From contig NZ_JABMLK010000002.1 in NCBI RefSeq assembly GCF_013394855.1, positions 930,001-994,000 of the forward strand: a stretch of DNA of 64,000 nt, read 5' to 3'. Within the stretch, counting starts at the first letter, position 1, and the number at the start of each line of letters is the position of its first letter. Origin of the DNA: Limnobaculum xujianqingii (lineage in GTDB: Bacteria; Pseudomonadota; Gammaproteobacteria; Enterobacterales; Enterobacteriaceae). The position numbers and the translations under genes were made by a program. Positions 16,535 through 26,611 of the stretch are shown here, one piece after another. The notes under the pieces are model-generated. The model worked only from the letters and a program-made list of their open reading frames with translations, had not been told where the DNA came from and did not search any database.

Positions 16535-17758
16535 TTAGTCGTTACTGTCACCCAGCAAATGCTGTAACAGGACACCATTAAGCATTGAGCGTTTTACCAA
16601 CGCAAAAGAGCCAATGGCAGACCGATGGTCCAATTGAGTTGTCACCAGAGGTAAGTTTTGTCGGAAGTTAATCAGAACCTGATTATCAATACAGCGCTGA
16701 ATTGAGGATAACAAAACTTTTTGTGCTTCTGTGATATCGCCGGAAATAACGACTTTCTGTGGATTAAACAGGTTAACGGCAATAGAGATCGCTTTACCCA
16801 ATTGATGACCCACATAATCAATCACATTAACGGCTAAATCATCGCCTTTATTGGCAGCTTTGCAAATAGCAGAAATGCTACAGTCATCCAGCGTTAACTT
16901 ACTGTTATAACCCTGACTGAGAAGATTACGTACCCGCTGTTCAATGGCAAAGTTCGAGGCTACGGTTTCCAGGCAACCGAAATTACCGCAATAACAGCGC
17001 TCACCCAATGGATCGATCTGGATATGACCGATTTCACCAACGTTACGATTTTTTCCCAGAAAGATTTGACCGTTGATAATAAAACCGGCGCCAGCACCAC
17101 GGTGGACGCGGATAAGCATTGAGTCTTCACAATCCTGAGTGGCACCAAAATAGTGTTCTGCCAGTGCCAGGCTGCGAATATCATGGCCAATAAAACAGCT
17201 GATATTAAACCGTTCGTGAACCACTTTACCCAGTTGCCAATCCGATACTGAAATGTGCGGCATGTATTTCACCACGCCATCTTCAGGGTCTACCAGACCA
17301 GGAAGGGAGATAGCAATTGCAATTAATTCACGGATTTTACTGCTGAAGGTGTCAATAAAATGGGCAATAGCCTGAAGGAGACCCTTTTCCAGTGCTTCCT
17401 GAGTACGTTCAGGTAAAGAGTAGGGCTCTTCTATCAGTGCTTTACCGCTGAGGTTATACAAAGTGATAGTGGCGTTATTACGCCCTAAACGCACAGCAAC
17501 AGTATGAAAGTTTTTGTTTTCAGTAACAATAGAGACCGCCCGACGTCCTCCGGTTGAAGCCTGCTGCTCAACTTCTTTAATCAGACCTCGATCCAGAAGT
17601 TGTCGGGTGATTTTGGTGATGCTGGCTGGGGCCAGTTGGCTAAGTTCAGCAATCTGAATACGCGATATGGGACCTTGCTGATCGATTAAGCGATAAACTA
17701 CCGCCCCATTTAACTGCTTTACCAGATCGATGTTACCAATTTGACCGCCTGTCGTCAT
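16535..17758 (-). CDS. nagC: N-acetylglucosamine repressor NagC
   Basis: A ROK-family transcription factor of 407 residues that represses nagBAC and nagE and is relieved by GlcNAc-6-phosphate made by NagE. The N-terminal winged helix (about 10-75, containing RIQIAELSQLAPASITKITRQLL split over recognition helices) is followed by an inactive-kinase ROK domain. Its zinc motif is visible at His245, Cys255, Cys257 and Cys262. It follows nagA at 31 bp in the nagBA-C operon. Operators lie between nagB and nagE at 19887-19907 and 19981-20000. Confidence 0.95.
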   Translation of the reverse strand: MTTGGQIGNIDLVKQLNGAVVYRLIDQQGPISRIQIAELSQLAPASITKITRQLLDRGLIKEVEQQASTGGRRAVSIVTENKNFHTVAVRLGRNNATITLYNLSGKALIEEPYSLPERTQEALEKGLLQAIAHFIDTFSSKIRELIAIAISLPGLVDPEDGVVKYMPHISVSDWQLGKVVHERFNISCFIGHDIRSLALAEHYFGATQDCEDSMLIRVHRGAGAGFIINGQIFLGKNRNVGEIGHIQIDPLGERCYCGNFGCLETVASNFAIEQRVRNLLSQGYNSKLTLDDCSISAICKAANKGDDLAVNVIDYVGHQLGKAISIAVNLFNPQKVVISGDITEAQKVLLSSIQRCIDNQVLINFRQNLPLVTTQLDHRSAIGSFALVKRSMLNGVLLQHLLGDSND

Positions 17759-17789
17759 CGTTACCTCTGTTACTATTGTTGAATCATGG

Positions 17790-18935
17790 TTATTGCTTTT
17801 TCAATAATCCATTGACCCATGTATGTGTGATTTTAAAATCATGAGTAAACGCGGTGAGATTGGCAACCTTACCGGTTTCAATGCTGCCTAAAGCGTTAGA
17901 GACACCCATTGCCCGAGCAGGGTAGAGTGATGCCATACGAAGCGCTTCATCAAGAGGTATACCAATAAATTGAACGCTGTTGGCTACGGCTTCAATCATG
18001 GTTAAAGCGGAGCCGCTTAGGGTTCCATTTTCATCTACGCACATTCCGTTGCGGTAATATACTGGTTTACCTGCGAAAATAAAATGATCAATATTGGCAC
18101 CGGCTGGTGCAGTAGCATCAGTCACCAGTACCAGTTTGTCACCTTTCAGACGCTTAGCATTACGAATACTCGCCCAGGCAACGTGGTGACCATCAGCAAT
18201 AACACCAGTATAGATTTCAGGCGTATCGAAGATAGCTCCCATCAAACCAGGTTCACGACCGGTTATATAAGGCATGGCATTATATAAATGTGTCGCAAAG
18301 CTGATGCCGGCAGCAAATCCGCTGCGAGCCTGCTCGTAATTGGCATTTGAATGGCCAGCAGAAACAACAATTCCTGCTTCAGTAAGCTGGCGAATAACCT
18401 GACTGTCAACCTGCTCTGGTGCCAGAGTAACCTTAGTAATGACATCTGCATTTGCACACAGATAATCAATCATTGCTGCATCAGGTTTACGGATGAAGTC
18501 AGGGTTATGTGTCCCTTTCTTCGCTACGTTGATATAAGGACCTTCCAGATGGAGACCCAAAGCCTGATGATCATATTTACCAAGATAACTACGCATTACT
18601 TCAATAGCATGCTTCATCATCTCATCACTGGAGGTGATAAGTGTCGGCAGGTAGCTGGTACAGCCTGACCTTTCGTTAGCCTGCTGCATGATTTCAAGAG
18701 TTTCAACAGAAACGGCTTCCATAGAGTCGTTAAACTGAACGCCTCCACAACCATTAAGTTGAACATCAATGAAACCCGGTGCCAGAATGGCACCTTGTAG
18801 ATCCTGAACTTCGATATCTGATGGCAACTCACTTTGCGGGCATACACGCTGGATCAATCCATTGGCAATAATAACCGCGTGATTATCCAGGATATCGTGG
18901 CCGGTATAGATCCGGCAGTGGGTTAAAGCATACAT
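17790..18935 (-). CDS. nagA: N-acetylglucosamine-6-phosphate deacetylase NagA
   Basis: NagA hydrolyses GlcNAc-6-phosphate to glucosamine-6-phosphate and acetate, the committed step of GlcNAc use and murein sugar recycling. I chose the ATG at 18935 over an in-frame GTG three bases upstream because the family starts MYAL. That start places the metal ligand Glu131 (LHLEGPY), then His195 (SAGHSN) and His216 (ATHLYNAMP), at their E. coli numbers. The catalytic Asp is in [10 protein letters not shown]. The amidohydrolase barrel is complete. It follows nagB by 22 bp and precedes nagC by 31 bp. Confidence 0.96.
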   Translation of the reverse strand: MYALTHCRIYTGHDILDNHAVIIANGLIQRVCPQSELPSDIEVQDLQGAILAPGFIDVQLNGCGGVQFNDSMEAVSVETLEIMQQANERSGCTSYLPTLITSSDEMMKHAIEVMRSYLGKYDHQALGLHLEGPYINVAKKGTHNPDFIRKPDAAMIDYLCANADVITKVTLAPEQVDSQVIRQLTEAGIVVSAGHSNANYEQARSGFAAGISFATHLYNAMPYITGREPGLMGAIFDTPEIYTGVIADGHHVAWASIRNAKRLKGDKLVLVTDATAPAGANIDHFIFAGKPVYYRNGMCVDENGTLSGSALTMIEAVANSVQFIGIPLDEALRMASLYPARAMGVSNALGSIETGKVANLTAFTHDFKITHTWVNGLLKKQ

Positions 18936-18957
18936 CACACACCCTCGCAGTAGTGGC

Positions 18958-19758
18958 TTAAAGAGCTTTAATATTTTCCGCCTCTAATTCACGGAAGTAT
19001 TTAACAGTTTTAATTTTTAGTTCCATAGTGGAAGGCTCATCACAAACCATAATGGCTTTTGGATGCAATTGCAGAGCAGAAACAGTCCATAAGTGATTCA
19101 CATAACCTTCAACGGCGGCCTGCAACGCCTGAGCTTTGTTCAGACCAGTCACCAGAATCATCACTTCTGCTGCATCCATCAAGGTACCAACACCAATGGT
19201 TAAGGCATATTTCGGTACTTTGTTCATATCGTTTTCAAAAAAACGCGAGTTAGCAATACGGGTCTCTTCCGTCAATGTTTTAATACGGGTACGAGATGAC
19301 AGGGAAGAAGCAGGTTCATTAAATGCAATGTGACCATCATTACCCACACCGCCCATAAATAAGTTTATCTGGCCGTATGACTTAATTTTATCTTCATAAC
19401 GCTTACATTCAGCCTGAACATCGCTGGCGTTACCATCCAATAAATTAATATTCTCAGGTTGAATATCGACATGGATAAAGAAGTTATTATGCATAAATGA
19501 ATAATAACTTTGTGGATGATGTTTCTCTAAGCCAATATACTCGTCCATATTAAATGTAACGACCTGTTTGAAGCTAACTTCCCCGGCCTTATAGAGTTCA
19601 ATCAGGCGAACATAGGTGTTCAGTGGCGTGCTTCCTGTTGGCAAACCTAATACAAAAGGGCGATCGGCGGTGGGTTTAAACGCATTAATGCGGTTTGCTA
19701 TATGGCGGGCGGACCATAACCCAACGTCTTTTGCACTTTCTAATGGAATAAGTCTCAT
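18958..19758 (-). CDS. nagB: Glucosamine-6-phosphate deaminase NagB
   Basis: NagB converts glucosamine-6-phosphate to fructose-6-phosphate plus ammonia, feeding glycolysis. The 266-residue protein is the same length as the E. coli allosteric hexamer. Active-site residues are at the E. coli positions: Asp72 (NMDEYIGL), and Asp141, His143 and Glu148 ([11 protein letters not shown]). It is the first gene of the nagBAC operon and is divergent from nagE across 376 bp that carry two NagC-like operators and a CRP-like site. Confidence 0.97.
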   Translation of the reverse strand: MRLIPLESAKDVGLWSARHIANRINAFKPTADRPFVLGLPTGSTPLNTYVRLIELYKAGEVSFKQVVTFNMDEYIGLEKHHPQSYYSFMHNNFFIHVDIQPENINLLDGNASDVQAECKRYEDKIKSYGQINLFMGGVGNDGHIAFNEPASSLSSRTRIKTLTEETRIANSRFFENDMNKVPKYALTIGVGTLMDAAEVMILVTGLNKAQALQAAVEGYVNHLWTVSALQLHPKAIMVCDEPSTMELKIKTVKYFRELEAENIKAL

Positions 19759-19886
19759 GTCAAAACCTCTTGGTTACATAACACTGGCTATACTCATACG
19801 TGAAGGATAACGTGACATATTGAAATTAATGACTATAACTATAACGCACGTTAATGCAACACGCCTCTGATACTCTGTGAAGCTGA

Positions 19887-19907
19887 TATTTTATATGATA
19901 AAATAAG
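19887..19907. promoter_or_regulatory. Candidate NagC operator, nagB-proximal
   Basis: ATATTTTATATGATAAAATAA is an AT-rich palindrome that on the other strand starts TTATTTTATC, fitting the TTATTT-N8-AAATAA pattern of NagC/Mlc sites. Its centre is about 94 bp from that of the operator at 19981-20000, matching the spacing known to allow a NagC repression loop in E. coli. Confidence 0.55.
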
Positions 19908-19950
19908 TTGCGGTGTATAGCTAGTATTGTCATCCCGATATTAATCTTTT

Positions 19951-19968
19951 TGGTGATAATTATCACAA
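19951..19968. promoter_or_regulatory. Candidate CRP site between nagB and nagE
   Basis: GGTGA-TAATTA-TCACA (19952-19967) departs from TGTGA-N6-TCACA by one base. It lies between the two NagC operators, as in E. coli, where CRP activates both divergent promoters. Confidence 0.65.
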
Positions 19969-19980
19969 ATCTGGAGGTTT

Positions 19981-20000
19981 TAATTTGCGATGCGAAATAT
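19981..20000. promoter_or_regulatory. Candidate NagC operator, nagE-proximal
   Basis: TAATTTGCGATGCGAAATAT is an imperfect palindrome (ATTTGCG/TGCGAAAT) with the C/G pair flanked by A/T arms expected of NagC sites. It is 135 bp upstream of the nagE start. A small hairpin, GTCCTTTCTTAAGGAC (20102-20117), lies in the leader. Confidence 0.6.
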
Positions 20001-20134
20001 ATTTTTTACACTATGAATTAGATTGTGCATGAGTTGTGTCTTGTCTATCGACGGTAGCAGAGTTGTACGGTAGGCGCCTTATTGTTGAGTATAAAAAATA
20101 AGTCCTTTCTTAAGGACATGCAGGGGGAAACAAG

Positions 20135-22081
20135 GTGAATATACTTGGATTTTTTCAACGACTAGGGCGATCGCTACAGCTACCGATCGCCGTATTACCC
20201 GTAGCGGCATTGATGTTGCGCTTCGGTCAACCCGATTTACTGAACCTGGCGTTTATGGCTCAGGCCGGTGCGGCAATCTTTGACAACCTGGCGCTGATTT
20301 TTGCTATCGGTGTGGCAGCAACCTGGTCTAAAGACAATGCGGGTTCTGCTGCATTAGCGGGTGCGGTTGGTTTCTTTATCTTAACTAAAGCAACGGTCAC
20401 CATCGAAGCCACCATTAATATGGGCGTGTTAGCCGGTATTATTTCTGGTCTGGTTGGTGGTGCTGTTTATAACCGCTGGTGTGATATTAAATTACCAGAC
20501 TTCCTGTCATTCTTCGGTGGTAAGCGTTTCGTTCCTATCGCAACAGGTTTCTTCTGTCTGATTCTGGCAGCTATCTTTGGTTATGTATGGCCTCCAATTC
20601 AGGCAGCAATCCATAGTGGTGGTCAGTGGATCGTTGAACAGGGCGCATTAGGTTCTGGTATCTTCGGTTTTGTTAACCGTCTGTTGATCCCAACAGGTCT
20701 GCATCAGGTTCTGAATACCATTGCATGGTTCCAGATTGGTGAATTCACTAACGCAGCAGGTCAAGTATTCCACGGCGATATCAACCGTTTCTATAATGGT
20801 GATGGCACTGCCGGGATGTTCATGTCAGGCTTCTTCCCAATCATGATGTTTGGTTTACCGGGTGCTGCATTGGCAATGTATTTTGCTGCAAAACCTGCGC
20901 GTCGTTCCGCGGTAGGTGGTCTGTTACTGTCAGTTGCGTTAACCGCATTCCTGACGGGTGTAACTGAACCACTTGAATTTATGTTCATGTTCCTGGCTCC
21001 GTTACTGTATTTAGTACACGCCATTTTGACTGGTATCAGCCTGTATGTTGCTACTGCTTTAGGTATCCACGCTGGCTTTACCTTCTCAGCAGGCGCAATC
21101 GACTATGCGTTAATGTTTAAACTACCTGCAGCCAGCAGCAACGTTTGGATGCTGTTAGTCATGGGTGTGGTAGCATTTGTTGTCTACTTCCTGCTGTTCT
21201 CTTTCATTATCCGCGCATTCAACCTGAAAACGCCGGGTCGTGAAGATGAAACTGAAGAAGAAGCAATGCCGGATAATAGCAATACCAGCGATGGTCTGGA
21301 TGCTTTAGCCAGCAGCTATATCGGTATTATCGGTGGTAGCGATAACCTGACCGGTATCGATGCATGTATTACCCGTTTACGTTTAACGGTAAAAGATTCT
21401 GGTATTGTTGATAGTGCCGCCGCTAAGCGTTTAGGTGCAGCGGGTGTTGTTAAGTTAAACAAACAAAGTATTCAAATTATCGTTGGTGCTAAAGCGGAAT
21501 CTATTGCTGACAGCATGCGTAAAGTGATTGCTTCAGGCGTTGCGCCAAAGTTTCAGACAGCAGCAACAGCAGCCCCTGTTCAGGCAGTAGCGAACAAACC
21601 CGCTGAAGTGAAAAAAGAAGCCTCAGTAAGCACACTGATTTCTCCAATCACTGGTGAGATCGTGGCACTGGAAGCAGTACCTGATGAAGCATTTGCCAGC
21701 AAAGCCGTTGGTGATGGTATTGCGGTTCGCCCAACCGGTAAAACTGTAGTTGCACCAGCAAATGGTACTCTGGTTAAGATTTTTGGTACTAACCATGCAT
21801 TCTGTCTGGAAACTGAAAACGGTGCTGAAGTAGTGGTTCATATCGGTATCGATACGGTTAAACTGGATGGCAAAGGCTTCACGCGTTTGGCCGAAGAAGG
21901 TGCAACGGTGAAAGCGGGCGATCCGGTACTGGAGTTAGACCTGGATTATCTGTCAGCTAATGCCGCTTCTATCATCAGCCCGGTAGTTGTCAGCAACATT
22001 GATGACTTCTCTGGTATCACTGATGTAGCGACTGGTACTGTGGTTGCAGGACAGACTAAGCTGTTTGATATCAAAGGATAA
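20135..22081 (+). CDS. nagE: N-acetylglucosamine-specific PTS enzyme IICBA, NagE
   Basis: This inner-membrane PTS permease takes up and phosphorylates N-acetylglucosamine to GlcNAc-6-phosphate. The 648 residues comprise an N-terminal IIC membrane domain (about 1-375) and a IIB domain with phosphocysteine Cys411 in GIDACITRLRL. A C-terminal IIA domain carries phosphohistidine His569 in VVVHIGIDTVKLDGKGF. Alanine/proline-rich linkers separate the domains. The start is a GTG preceded by CAGGGGG. It is divergent from nagBAC and under shared NagC/CRP sites; a classic terminator follows. Confidence 0.97.
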   Translation: MNILGFFQRLGRSLQLPIAVLPVAALMLRFGQPDLLNLAFMAQAGAAIFDNLALIFAIGVAATWSKDNAGSAALAGAVGFFILTKATVTIEATINMGVLAGIISGLVGGAVYNRWCDIKLPDFLSFFGGKRFVPIATGFFCLILAAIFGYVWPPIQAAIHSGGQWIVEQGALGSGIFGFVNRLLIPTGLHQVLNTIAWFQIGEFTNAAGQVFHGDINRFYNGDGTAGMFMSGFFPIMMFGLPGAALAMYFAAKPARRSAVGGLLLSVALTAFLTGVTEPLEFMFMFLAPLLYLVHAILTGISLYVATALGIHAGFTFSAGAIDYALMFKLPAASSNVWMLLVMGVVAFVVYFLLFSFIIRAFNLKTPGREDETEEEAMPDNSNTSDGLDALASSYIGIIGGSDNLTGIDACITRLRLTVKDSGIVDSAAAKRLGAAGVVKLNKQSIQIIVGAKAESIADSMRKVIASGVAPKFQTAATAAPVQAVANKPAEVKKEASVSTLISPITGEIVALEAVPDEAFASKAVGDGIAVRPTGKTVVAPANGTLVKIFGTNHAFCLETENGAEVVVHIGIDTVKLDGKGFTRLAEEGATVKAGDPVLELDLDYLSANAASIISPVVVSNIDDFSGITDVATGTVVAGQTKLFDIKG

Positions 22082-22117
22082 GATTAGATTCTTGTCTGTA
22101 GATAGTTAAATCTTAAG

Positions 22118-22150
22118 CGGGAAGGTGAATAACCTTCCCGTTTTTTATTT
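22118..22150 (+). terminator. Rho-independent terminator of nagE
   Basis: Stem CGGGAAGGT (22118-22126) with ACCTTCCCG (22132-22140), loop GAATA, then TTTTTTATTT. Confidence 0.9.
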
Positions 22151-22329
22151 GTATTGATTTTAATGTAAAATAATCCGCATTAATGCGGCATATAACCTCT
22201 TTAATTCAGCACCCTCTGTTCTGACGTCGGATTCATGCAACTAACAGTTGTGTCCTGCGTGCGGTTGTTAGAAGATAACAGGTTATACGTTGTGAACGCT
22301 TTTGCATTTTTGCATAGAGGAAAAAGTAA

Positions 22330-23997
22330 ATGAGTGAGGCTGAAGTTCGCCCGACTAACTTTATTCGTCATATTATTGATGAAGATTTAGCATCAGGTAA
22401 ACACACTACCGTAGTGACCCGTTTTCCACCTGAGCCAAACGGATATCTGCATATCGGTCACGCGAAGTCTATCTGCCTGAATTTCGGGATTGCACAGGAC
22501 TACAAGGGTCTGTGCAACTTGCGTTTTGATGATACTAACCCGGTTAAAGAAGACATCGAGTATGTAGAATCAATTAAGCACGATGTTGAGTGGTTAGGTT
22601 TTCACTGGGATGGCGCGGTACGTTACTCATCTGATTACTTCGATCAACTGCATCAATACGCTGTTGAACTTATTAGTAAGGGGCTGGCTTATGTGGATGA
22701 GCTGTCTCCTGAAGAGATGCGCGAATATCGCGGTACTCTCACTCAGCCAGGAAAAAATAGTCCTTATCGCGATCGTAGCATTGAAGAAAACCTGGTTTTG
22801 TTTGAAAAGATGAAAAACAGTGAGTTTGCAGAAGGTAAGGCTTGTCTGCGTGCCAAAATCAATATGGCTTCCTCATTTATCGTAATGCGCGATCCGGTGT
22901 TATACCGTATTAAGTTTGCCGATCACCATCAGACTGGTGATAAGTGGTGCATCTACCCGATGTATGACTTTACCCACTGTATTTCCGATGCGCTGGAAGG
23001 GATAACCCATTCTCTGTGTACACTGGAATTCCAGGACAATCGCCGTCTGTACGACTGGGTTTTAGATAATATCACCATTCCATGTCATCCACGCCAGTAT
23101 GAGTTCTCTCGTCTGAATTTAGAGTACGCGATTATGTCTAAGCGTAAGTTAAATTTACTGGTGACAGAGAAAGTTGTGGAAGGTTGGGACGACCCGCGTA
23201 TGCCGACTATTTCTGGTCTGCGTCGCCGTGGATATAGCGCCGCTTCTATTCGTGAGTTTTGTCGCCGTATCGGTGTGACCAAGCAAGACAATAACGTGGA
23301 AATGGTAGCGTTAGAAACCTGTATTCGTGAAGATCTGAACGAAAATGCCCCAAGAGCGATGGCGGTTATCGATCCGGTTAAAGTGGTGATTGAGAATCTT
23401 CCACAAGGCCATGAAGAGATGCTGACGGTAGGCGCACACCCGAATAAACCAGAAATGGGAACCCGTGCCGTACCATTTAGCAGCGAGATCTATATTGACC
23501 GTGCTGATTTCCGTGAAGAAGCTAACAAACAGTATAAGCGCCTGGTGTTAGGTAAAGAAGTTCGCCTGCGCAATGCTTATGTTATTAAAGCTGAACGGGT
23601 AGAAAAAGACGACCAGGGCAATATCACGACTATTTATTGCCAGTATGATAGTGAAACGCTGGGTAAGGATCCGGCTGACGGGCGCAAAGTAAAAGGCGTT
23701 ATTCATTGGGTATCTGCATCTCATGCATTACCGGCAGAATTTCGGTTATATGAATGCCTGTTTAACGTGCCTAACCCGGGAGCTGCTGAGGATTTCTTAT
23801 CAACCATTAATCCTGAATCACTGAAAGTAGTGCACGGTTTTGTCGAACCAAGTCTGGCGCAGGCTAAACCTGAGTTCGCTTATCAGTTTGAGCGTGAAGG
23901 CTACTTTTGTGCAGACAGCCGCCACTCATCACCAGAGCATTTAGTGTTTAACCGGACCGTCGGTCTGCGTGATACCTGGGCTGCTCAGGTAAGCTAA
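22330..23997 (+). CDS. glnS: Glutaminyl-tRNA synthetase
   Basis: A class I aminoacyl-tRNA synthetase that charges tRNA-Gln; three such tRNA genes lie 8-9 kb upstream. The protein has 555 residues (E. coli 554-555). HIGH is at 41-44 ([12 protein letters not shown]) and the KMSKS-equivalent IMSKR at 268-272, both at the E. coli positions. The C-terminal anticodon-binding beta-barrels extend from about 340. It stands alone between nagE and a small DUF2007 gene, with its own terminator. The 248 bp upstream presumably hold the promoter; no clear operator was seen. Confidence 0.98.
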   Translation: MSEAEVRPTNFIRHIIDEDLASGKHTTVVTRFPPEPNGYLHIGHAKSICLNFGIAQDYKGLCNLRFDDTNPVKEDIEYVESIKHDVEWLGFHWDGAVRYSSDYFDQLHQYAVELISKGLAYVDELSPEEMREYRGTLTQPGKNSPYRDRSIEENLVLFEKMKNSEFAEGKACLRAKINMASSFIVMRDPVLYRIKFADHHQTGDKWCIYPMYDFTHCISDALEGITHSLCTLEFQDNRRLYDWVLDNITIPCHPRQYEFSRLNLEYAIMSKRKLNLLVTEKVVEGWDDPRMPTISGLRRRGYSAASIREFCRRIGVTKQDNNVEMVALETCIREDLNENAPRAMAVIDPVKVVIENLPQGHEEMLTVGAHPNKPEMGTRAVPFSSEIYIDRADFREEANKQYKRLVLGKEVRLRNAYVIKAERVEKDDQGNITTIYCQYDSETLGKDPADGRKVKGVIHWVSASHALPAEFRLYECLFNVPNPGAAEDFLSTINPESLKVVHGFVEPSLAQAKPEFAYQFEREGYFCADSRHSSPEHLVFNRTVGLRDTWAAQVS

Positions 23998-24028
23998 TTT
24001 TTAGCCTTGATTAAAAACGGTTAATATC

Positions 24029-24062
24029 AAAAAGCCTGTCAGAGAAATTTGACAGGCTTTTT
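24029..24062 (+). terminator. Rho-independent terminator of glnS
   Basis: AAAAAGCCTGTCA (24029-24041) pairs perfectly with TGACAGGCTTTTT (24050-24062), ending in a T-run. Confidence 0.9.
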
Positions 24063-24097
24063 AAACTCCAAATGGATATGTTTTATACGGAGATATT

Positions 24098-24514
24098 ATG
24101 GGACAACTGGTTGTGGTTGCTCGCTACTCTTATCCCCTTGAAGCCCAAATAGCAAAAAGCAATCTGGAGTCAGCGGGAATTAGTGCTTATATAGCCGATG
24201 TACATACCATCAATACCAACTGGCTTTACTCTAATGCTTTAGGCGGCGTGAGGCTGATGGTTGACAGAGATAACGTGCAGGAAGCTGAAAAGATACTTGG
24301 TCAGGACTTTTCTCAGGCGGTGATTGAAGAGGCCGGGGAAGATGAAGCAGAGCGTTCACAGTGGTGCTGTGCTTATTGCGGTAGCAATAATGTAGTTCCT
24401 TTTACTAAAGGTAAGAGGCCGGCATTTGTGGTATTTATTTTGTTAGGATTTCCGTTGTTTAAGTATCAACACGGAATAAAGTGTAATGACTGTGGGGCAT
24501 TTAGCCAAAAATAA
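24098..24514 (+). CDS. DUF2007-domain protein with C-terminal zinc ribbon
   Basis: A 138-residue protein of unknown function. Residues 1-75 match the DUF2007 pattern (VVVARYSYPLEAQIAKSNLESAGI, GGVRLMVDRDNVQEAEKIL), thought to be a small ligand-binding or signalling module. Two CxxC knuckles (CAYCGSNN near 90 and CNDCGAF near 130) form a likely zinc ribbon, split by a single hydrophobic segment (PAFVVFILLGFPLF). It occupies the place of chiPQ in E. coli, between glnS and fur. It has a good ATG after GGAGATATT and converges on fur. Confidence 0.8.
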   Translation: MGQLVVVARYSYPLEAQIAKSNLESAGISAYIADVHTINTNWLYSNALGGVRLMVDRDNVQEAEKILGQDFSQAVIEEAGEDEAERSQWCCAYCGSNNVVPFTKGKRPAFVVFILLGFPLFKYQHGIKCNDCGAFSQK

Positions 24515-24515
24515 A

Positions 24516-24538
24516 GCCAGCAATGATTAGTTGCTGGC
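24516..24538. terminator. Stem-loop between convergent DUF2007 gene and fur
   Basis: GCCAGCAA (24516-24523) and TTGCTGGC (24531-24538) pair perfectly around a 7-nt loop. There is little T-run, but the location between two convergent stops suggests shared termination. Confidence 0.5.
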
Positions 24539-24567
24539 ATATTCAAACCTTAAGCTATGATAGTCGC

Positions 24568-25014
24568 TTATTTAGGGTCGTGTAGCGTTTCATCTTTACG
24601 GCAATCGCCAGAGCTACATTTTCCATACAGGTACAAGCTATGGTTGGTTAACTTAATATTGTATCTTTCTGAAATTTCACGCTGACGTTGTTCAATAAAC
24701 TCATCGCTAAATTCAATTACGCGTCCACAATCCAAACAGATTAAGTGGTCGTGATGATGTTTTTGCGTCAATTCAAATACTGATTTACCGCCTTCAAAAC
24801 TATGGCGGGTTACAATACCTGCGTCATCAAATTGGTTTAGCACGCGATATACGGTAGCCAGTCCAATTTCTTCGCCCATATCAATCAGTCTTTTATATAA
24901 ATCTTCCGCGCTAACGTGATGGTTATCAGGCTCCTGAAGTATTTCCAGAATTTTAAGCCGTGGGAGCGTAACTTTCAGTCCAGCCTTCTTCAGTGCGATA
25001 TTATTATCAGTCAT
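24568..25014 (-). CDS. fur: Ferric uptake regulator Fur
   Basis: An iron-responsive repressor of iron uptake genes. The 148 residues (identical length to E. coli) comprise a winged-helix domain (about 1-83, HHVSAEDLYKRLIDMGEEIGLATVYRVLNQFDDAGI) and a dimerisation domain with the metal-binding run HHHDHLICLDCG. CSSGDCRKDE follows near the C-terminus. Unlike E. coli, where fldA-uof-fur are adjacent, fur here is preceded by yjiA. It must therefore be driven from the 180-bp gap upstream, where a Fur-box-like sequence suggests autoregulation. Confidence 0.97.
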   Translation of the reverse strand: MTDNNIALKKAGLKVTLPRLKILEILQEPDNHHVSAEDLYKRLIDMGEEIGLATVYRVLNQFDDAGIVTRHSFEGGKSVFELTQKHHHDHLICLDCGRVIEFSDEFIEQRQREISERYNIKLTNHSLYLYGKCSSGDCRKDETLHDPK

Positions 25015-25053
25015 GCAGATGTGTTCCTAAATTCGGGGCGCCATGAATCGCTA

Positions 25054-25072
25054 GCGAATGATTAACATAATT
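25054..25072 (-). promoter_or_regulatory. Candidate Fur box upstream of fur
   Basis: The minus strand reads AATTATGTTAATCATTCGC, agreeing with 14 of 19 bases of the Fur box GATAATGATAATCATTATC. It overlaps a TATAAT-like stretch 40-60 bp upstream of fur, so negative autoregulation is plausible. Confidence 0.4.
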
Positions 25073-25194
25073 ATAATATACCATTATAGAGCCAGACATA
25101 TGAAATGAAAACCTTAGGGAGTCAGTTCAAATTCGATAGAATCGATAGGCAGAATCATAATTCTGGCGATATTCAACCGTTATCCGATATGTTA

Positions 25195-26244
25195 TTAGTT
25201 AACGGCATTTGAAACAGCCGTGGCTAAAAATTCATTTCTTAATGTCTCAACCGGTAAATTACGCCCAATAATAACTAATAGCGTCTTACGGGATTCTTCC
25301 GCAGTCCATTCGGTTCCATAATCGAAACCAACAACTTTATGAACACCTTGTACAATCAGGCGACGAGGTTCACCCTCGATTGCCAGAATACCTTTATAGC
25401 GTAGCATGTCATTGCCATATTTTTCGATGGCAGTTTCCATAAATGCGCCAATCAGCTTGATATCAACCTCTCCGGTTTCAAAAACTTGGGAAGTAATATC
25501 ATCATTCCATGAACGGGCAAGGGGTTTGGATGTTTGATTTAAAGGGCGGAAGTTTGTTGGCGCCTGAGAAGGTGCAGTGGAAGCAACAAAAGTTCCATTA
25601 AGATCAAAAGAGTCATCCATATTAAATGCCTGAATGCCAATCCATGCAGCTTTCTCCAGCTTGCCGTGCCGGGCCTCACACACCAGAGCCTTGGCGTTAA
25701 TGTTACGTAAACGCTCTAACAACAGTGTTTTTGCATCGCTATCGATGCGATCTAATTTGGTTAAAATAAGTCTGTCAGCAAAACCAACTTGAGAAACCGC
25801 AACCCGATGTTCAGTGAGCTGTTTCTGAGCATGTTCACTGTCGACTAAAGTAATAATGGCGTCTAACTGCAAACGCTCACGTAAAATATCATCAACAAAG
25901 AAAGTTTGTATCACTGGAGCCGGGTCGGCTAATCCAGTGGTTTCTAGCAGCAACCGATCAAAATTAAGCTGACCCGCATCCCGCTGCTCCAAAAGGTTCT
26001 TTAAGGCTTCAGTCAGTTCTCCGCGAACGCTACAACACACGCAGCCATTGGTTAATTCAATAACCTCAATACCGCTGTGCTGTCCCAATAGTCCACCATC
26101 TACGCCAACAGCGCCAAATTCATTTTCAATGATAGCGATCCGTTCACCGGGATAGTTTTCTAACAAATGGTTAATCAGAGTAGTTTTGCCTGAGCCGAGA
26201 AAGCCGGTTAATACTGTCACCGGTAACTGAAGTGGGGTGGTCAT
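25195..26244 (-). CDS. yjiA: G3E-family GTPase YjiA (COG0523 metal-homeostasis group)
   Basis: A 349-residue P-loop GTPase of the CobW/YjiA class, associated with metal handling. Walker A GFLGSGKTT (14-22), the metal-binding CxCC motif (Cys68, Cys70, Cys71 in NGCVCCSVRGEL) and the guanine motif TKLD near 160 are visible. A CobW C-terminal domain lies from about 235. It ends the minus-strand trio with the YbdD/YjiX and CstA/BtsT genes, the same trio as E. coli btsT-yjiX-yjiA. In E. coli that trio sits elsewhere on the chromosome, not between fldA and fur. Confidence 0.92.
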   Translation of the reverse strand: MTTPLQLPVTVLTGFLGSGKTTLINHLLENYPGERIAIIENEFGAVGVDGGLLGQHSGIEVIELTNGCVCCSVRGELTEALKNLLEQRDAGQLNFDRLLLETTGLADPAPVIQTFFVDDILRERLQLDAIITLVDSEHAQKQLTEHRVAVSQVGFADRLILTKLDRIDSDAKTLLLERLRNINAKALVCEARHGKLEKAAWIGIQAFNMDDSFDLNGTFVASTAPSQAPTNFRPLNQTSKPLARSWNDDITSQVFETGEVDIKLIGAFMETAIEKYGNDMLRYKGILAIEGEPRRLIVQGVHKVVGFDYGTEWTAEESRKTLLVIIGRNLPVETLRNEFLATAVSNAVN

Positions 26245-26323
26245 AACATGTTGCCTTTTTTACTTTAACCATACGCATTATTGCGTTGGTAAAATATCTG
26301 GTGTGTCACAAAAAAATTAATGC

Positions 26324-26518
26324 CTAGCAGCAAGAGCCATTACCGCTGCCGTAGCGAGCCTGCTGACGCTCACGAAAGAATTCTTCATAAGTCATCGCTT
26401 CCTGATCCGGATGAGTGATGCGCATATGCTGAACATAGTTATCATAGTCAGGGACGCCAACCATCAAACGAGCCGCCTGACCAAGATAGCGACCGACTTT
26501 TGCTAAATCTTCAAACAT
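26324..26518 (-). CDS. YbdD/YjiX family small protein
   Basis: A 64-residue protein of the DUF466 (YbdD/YjiX) family, which invariably follows the CstA or BtsT transporter. It shows the family core [22 protein letters not shown] and [13 protein letters not shown] and ends in a CC pair. The role is unknown; association with the transporter is inferred from conserved pairing. It is 93 bp downstream of the transporter and 79 bp upstream of yjiA on the same strand. Confidence 0.9.
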   Translation of the reverse strand: MFEDLAKVGRYLGQAARLMVGVPDYDNYVQHMRITHPDQEAMTYEEFFRERQQARYGSGNGSCC

Positions 26519-26611
26519 AAGTGACTTCCCTTAATCAGGATGGCAGTAACAAGCGATTCAATAACCCGATACTGCCATCTTTTTACTATTAATGTCTATC
26601 TAACAACAGGA